From Chiridota heheva (Eukaryota > Echinodermata > Holothuroidea > Apodida > Chiridotidae): DNA of 64,000 nt. Positions 59,681 through 64,000 of this stretch are shown piece by piece. Location: the NCBI GenBank assembly GCA_020152595.1, contig JAIGNY010000750.1:687001-751000 (forward strand). Direction: 5' to 3'. Under the pieces are notes generated by a model. It made no database searches. It was not told where the DNA came from and worked only from the letters and a program-made list of their open reading frames with translations. Positions within the stretch are counted from its first letter, which is position 1; every line of letters begins with the position of its first letter. Position numbers and translations under genes: made by a program.

Positions 59681-62518
59681 TTTAGATGTTTTGTGCATAA
59701 CAGAAACATGGATTAATTCCGAAGACGACTACGCCCGAATACAATGTTCACAATTAAATATAAATGAGTACTTTATCGATACGGCAAGTAGAGAAAAACG
59801 TGGGGGTGGTGTGGCCCTGGTTTATAGAAAGGAGTTTCCTGTACGGAAAATATGTGAGGATGTTTTCCCATCGTTTCAGTTTGGTCACTGGGAAATTATA
59901 AAGCACACATCAAAATTTAATATCTATGTTATATACCGGCCCCCATCTGTAACTGGTGTAACCCTTAATACATTCTTTGATGAACTTAATCGATTTATCC
60001 TGGAGCCTGCAAGTCAATTGCCCAATGTTGTCATAGTAGGTGACTTTAATATCCACGTTAATGACAATGACAGTTCATCTGCACAACATTTCATTGAAAT
60101 AATGCAAGCCGTGGGATTTTCACAGGAAGTTAATACATACACACATAACCAAGGAAATATTCTTGATTTAGTCTTCGTTGAAGGAGAGTCTGAAACGAAT
60201 GATAAAATTTTGAATGAATGTGATGTCGGACCTTTCTTATCGGACCACCGTTTCGTTACATTCTTTCTTAGGTTGAGAGAGCATACACGGAGAGAGAAAA
60301 AGCGTATAAAGTTCAGAAAGATTAAAGGTATTAACTTGGATGCTTTTTCTCGCGACATTGAAAATGCATTTAACATACAGCCTCTTGTATCAAACAATAT
60401 CGATGAGTGTGCTTCTCAGTTCAATCAGACAATCTTATCTGTCTTAGATGATCATGCCCCTTTAATTGAAAAGGTTGTTGTTGCTCGAAAGAAAAAACCT
60501 TGGTTCACTCCAGAACTCAAGAAACAAAAGCAAGCAGTAAGAATTGCAGAGAAAAGATGGAAAAGAAACAAACGAGAGACAATTGGGAAACATTGAAATC
60601 AGAGAGGTCCAGGTATTCTGTTATGCTGAAACAATCAAAAGAAAGAACAATCAGTGATGCAGTTAAGGAATGTGGGCATGACTCAAAACGCCTTTGTAGT
60701 TTAGCTAAATCAATCATGGGAAAAGATGTACAAAACCCCTTACCTGTAGTCTTAGGAAATGATGAGGTTTTATCAGAGAAGTTTATAGAATTCTTTTTAC
60801 AAAAGATTACAAACATAAGAGAAGAGCTAAAGGATTCTGAGCTATTCAATCCTCCTATGAGAATGGTATCTGTCAGACTGAATGCTTTTGCTAATGTTAC
60901 AGAGGATGAACTTATCAGTATTATTAATAGCATGCCATCAAAATCTTGCGACAATGATGCTTTACCAACAAACCTTCTAAAGAATGTTTTAAGTGCAGTT
61001 ATTAAACCTCTTACAAAAGTAGTAAATACTTCTCTTGAATGTGGTGCCTTTGCTAATGACTGGAAAAAAGCCATCATTAGACCTCTTGTAAAGAAACACA
61101 ATTTGGACTTGAATTTGGCCAATTATAGACCAATCAGCAATCTACCATTTATCTCCAAAGTTGCTGAAAAAGTTGTGCTGAAGCAATTGAATATTCATTG
61201 TGAAAAGTGGCCCCCTTCCACCGTATCAGTCAGCTTACCGTCCCAATCATAGCTGTGAAACTGCAATAGTTAGTTTGGTAGATGATTTACTCTGGGGTTT
61301 TGAGAGAAAACAGGTCACACAAATGTGTTTTATGGATCTCTCAGCGGCATTCGACACTGTTGACCATGAAGTTTTACTAAAAGTGTTGTCTGCTCAATAT
61401 GGTATAGACCAATTGTCACAAAAATGGTTTACTGACTATTTGTCATGCAGAAGGTGTTGTGTTAAGGTTAATAATTCTTATTCAACCTACAAACCATTAG
61501 ATTTCAGTGTTCCACAAGGAAGTCTCTTGGGACCCGTTTTATATTCAATGTATGCTAGTACATTGCAATATGTCATTCCTAATTGCTTTCAACTGCAGAT
61601 GTACGCTGATGATCATGCGATTAAGCAATCTCACCAACCTACCATTCAGGATGCCACTAGAGTCAAAAATGAAATATCACACACCATGCAGCAAGTTAAA
61701 ATCTGGATGGATCAAAATAGACTCAAACTTAACGACACTAAAACTGAATTTATACAGTTCGGGTCAAGACAAATGTTATCCAAATGCCTTGTTGACAGTG
61801 TCCCTATCAATGGTGAAATTGTGAAAGCTGCCACTTGTGTGAAATATTTAGGGGTTCATTTAGATACAAATTTGGCATTCAAAACTCAGATCAGTGCAAG
61901 GTGCAGGGCTGCCATGGCTAATCTCAGACTGGTTCAGTAGCATAAGAAATGTACTAACATTTGATGCATGTCACGCTATTGTGTTAGGATTAGTTATCAG
62001 CCACTTGGATTACATAAATTCTATTTTCTTAAATACGCCTGATTTTGATATTGCTAAGTTACAACGAATACAGAATATGGCAGCAAAGCTAGTTTTGAGA
62101 AGAGGGAGAAGAGAAAGTGCCTCTCAGGCACTGCGTGATTTACATTGGCTCCCTATCAAGTCCCGAATTATTCATAAAGTGTTGACCCTGATATACAAGT
62201 CTGTTGTTGAAAAGTCGGCCCCAGATTACCTTAGGTGTAAATTTTCATTAGCCACTAATTCAACCAGATCCTCCGCTCCTGTAATGTTGCCTACAAATTG
62301 GTGATTCCACGTACTCAGCGTAAAACATTTGCCTCAAGAGCTATTAGTGTTGCAGGAGCAGAACTCTGGAACAAACTTCCAAATAACATCAAACTTTCTC
62401 CCAATGTAAACATTTTTAAAAGGCAGCTGAAGACACATCTATTCCCTTCTTAATTTTTGAAATTGCATTTTACACATTTTCATCTTTTTATATCCAGTGT
62501 TATATACCATTTATACTT

Positions 62519-62844
62519 GTTTGTTTGTTTGTTTGATGAGGTCTTAACGGCACCACGACAACGAAGGTCAAATTGTGCCTGAGAGGTCTGATCATTTTAG
62601 AGGTAGTAAGGAAAGAGACCAGGGGAAGAATGAGAGAAATTCAAGAACAAAAGCCAGAAAGCTGTGATCGAGAGAGGAGGTGCATGGGTAAAACTAAAAA
62701 CAAAGTAGAGAGGGGGTGGAAGAGGAGGATTAAATATGGTTGTAGAGGGATGCATGCTGAAGGAAGGAGACTATTTTATCTGGAGGATTTTTTTGGAAGA
62801 ACTCAGCAATTGAGTTGTGGGGAGTGAGAGAAGCTCTGGGAAGG
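62519..62844 (-). mobile_element. Second nested RNase H-type LINE 3' end
   Basis: 326 bases that differ by eye at only two positions from the 3' end of the element at 57763 (GTCAGATC versus GTCTGATC, GAGCGAG versus GAGTGAG). It is inserted in the 3' UTR of the same plus-strand LINE, in the same orientation, and truncated at CTCTGGGAAGG. Confidence 0.93.
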
Positions 62845-63066
62845 TAATATTTTTCTAAACCATTTTATCGATTTCCAAATTACTTTTTATATTCAACTTT
62901 TTACTGTAGTTTTGATATGAGTATTGTATTTTCCTTTATCCGATTTTGATATTTATACGTACATGATTATATATATTTTTCTATATTTGTATTTTAATTG
63001 TAAAGCGCGGCGAAAACCATGTTATGGCATGCGCTATATGAAATGAAATAAATAATAATAATAAAA

Positions 63067-63592
63067 ATACTTTTCAGATTCATCTAATTGAAATACAAAT
63101 TATGTTAACATTTGTTAAGGTTTTAAAGAAAAATCACGCTTTTTTAACTTTTAATTTAAAGAGTAAAAGTAGGATGATGTAAGTGTGATTAGTAAAGAAA
63201 TTTACAGTTAACATGATGGGTTAATATCATACTGTACACTAATGATACAAAACACAATGTACATATTAGGCAAAAACATAAATAGCCAAACGAATCGTAT
63301 CCAGAATAAATGACGTCAAACAAGCATAAGCCATTTAGACTCCACCTTTAAGGACTATAGGAATTCCTTTATATCAAAATCATTGAGAAGCATTTAAAAA
63401 GAAAACTTAACAATAGGTACACATTTGACATCTACTTCTATTTTTGACTGGATTATTATTAAAAAAATTGCAGATAAAAGTCCTTTCCATTTTATTAACA
63501 ATTTTCTTAACATTGATGACTGGAGAGGAAGTGGCTCATTGTGATTAAGGTTTCACGAAGCTTGACAATTTCCTCACTCAACCATTCAATAT
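63067..63592. other. Sequence after the LINE, nothing recognised
   Basis: AT-rich, no feature supported. Confidence 0.4.
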
Positions 63593-63783
63593 GACCTTTG
63601 GGTGTAGTGGTTAGTGCTTTGACCTCTCACCCGCACATTCCGGGTTTGAATCCTAGTGGGTCTGCAACCAGTGAGTTGCACAAATGGTTATCAAAGGCCG
63701 TATAGCCGTCTTGATATAACGTCCAGCACTGGATGGTTTTGGGACGTTAAACCTCGCTATGCTATGCTATGCTATGCTATATG
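63593..63783 (+). mobile_element. tRNA-Glu-derived SINE with GCTAT tail
   Basis: The head GACCTTTGGGTGTAGTGGTT, AGTGC, then CCTCTCACCC and CCGGGTTTGAATCCTAG follows the layout of tRNA-Glu(CTC): A box TAGTGGTTAGTG, CTC in the anticodon loop, B box GGGTTTGAATCC. Its acceptor stem is only partly paired, so it is not a functional tRNA. A body of about 110 bases ends GACGTTAAACCTC followed by about five GCTAT units (63756-63780). Confidence 0.85.
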
Positions 63784-64000
63784 ATAGACATTCACAGCGT
63801 TTCTGAATTTAATGAAACACAATTTTGAGGATTAATACATATCATATTAAATGATATATGATTTTGTTCCTCTGCACTACACATTAAACATGCACAACTT
63901 CTTGATTTGTATAGCCCTATCTCAGAAACTGCTGACGCTCTTTGAAATTGAACGACTCTTTCTATGAATTTAAATACCCTGTGCTAAGCTTAAGCGGTTC
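63784..64000. other. Right edge with dispersed repeat copy 2
   Basis: 63865-63955 (ATTTTGTTCCTCTGCACTAC, ACTTCTTGATTTGT, TCAGAAACTGC) is the inverted partner of 53770-53910. No exon is recognised. Confidence 0.6.

Larger units (their letters stand above)
57349..63066 (+). pseudogene. Nearly full-length dead CR1/L2-like LINE, interrupted by two nested insertions
   Basis: Element segments are 57349-57762, 59681-62518 and 62845-63066, about 3.5 kb once the insertions are removed. Order: a basic N-terminal region with LQRKGLRRGTKAG; endonuclease (INARSINNK, then beyond the first insertion LDVLCITETWI, YVIYRPPS, NVVIVGDFNIHV, LSDHRFV); reverse transcriptase (DLSAAFDTVDHEVLL, SVPQGSLLGPVLY, catalytic MYADDHAI, LNDTKTEFIQFG, VKYLGVHLD); C terminus (LRDLHWLPIKSRI, ELWNKLP). 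Frameshifts near 60590, 61210, 61930 and 62290 disable it. The 3' end has AAAGCGCGG...GCGCTATATG and an AATAATAATAA tail. It has no RNase H domain. Confidence 0.92.

Noticed and set aside
57349..61940. A host gene encoding an endonuclease/RT protein
   Set aside because: Four frameshifts and two nested insertions; motifs are those of a LINE, so it is a dead retrotransposon.
63593..63663. A genuine tRNA-Glu gene
   Set aside because: The acceptor stem pairs only partly, and the sequence continues into a SINE body and tail.

Overview
The window is animal nuclear DNA: interrupted genes with GT-AG introns, several degraded non-LTR retrotransposons (LINEs), tRNA-derived SINEs and a very high load of minisatellites in AT-rich introns. 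Three host genes are recognisable. Their sequences and the repeat types suggest a marine invertebrate, perhaps a deuterostome such as an echinoderm; that placement is low-confidence inference.

Layout. (1) 1-3.6 kb: a BLCAP (BC10) homologue on the minus strand, with an intact intronless 81-residue coding sequence at 2388-2633. (2) 3.7-6.7 kb: a fold-back repeat and a dead LINE 3' fragment ending about 65 bp before the next gene. (3) 6781-20693, plus strand: a four-exon COX5B homologue (nuclear-encoded cytochrome c oxidase subunit Vb). Its 11-kb intron 1 holds a dead LINE split by a mobile element that carries a 24-bp minisatellite, an RNase H-bearing LINE relic and several dispersed repeats. 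(4) 20.7-33 kb: a gene-free interval with a SINE flanked by perfect 12-bp direct repeats, a 1.8-kb array of palindrome-bearing units, a 45-bp array and a second, inverted copy of the minisatellite element. (5) 33273-54162, minus strand, running off the right side: the 3' part of a focal adhesion kinase (FAK/PTK2) gene. Nine phase-compatible exons encode a coiled coil, a linker made of small exons, and the FAT domain. Its introns hold many minisatellites. (6) 56.8-63.1 kb, inside or upstream of FAK: a nearly full-length dead CR1/L2-like LINE interrupted by two almost identical minus-strand insertions of an RNase H-type LINE, followed by a tRNA-Glu-derived SINE at 63.6 kb.

The genes do not form a pathway: BLCAP is a small membrane protein, COX5B a respiratory-chain subunit, and FAK an adhesion-signalling kinase. 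BLCAP and COX5B diverge across about 4.1 kb, and COX5B and FAK converge across about 12.6 kb. Long apparent reading frames over the minisatellites (up to 470 codons) are artefacts of stop-free repeat units.

The items most worth a second look are: the run of small phase-0 FAK linker exons that repeat a hydrophobic-Tyr-x-x-Val/Leu motif while the canonical Grb2-site tyrosine is Phe; the mobile element with an internal minisatellite, present twice; and the twin recent LINE insertions in one host LINE. No previously unknown system can be claimed with confidence.
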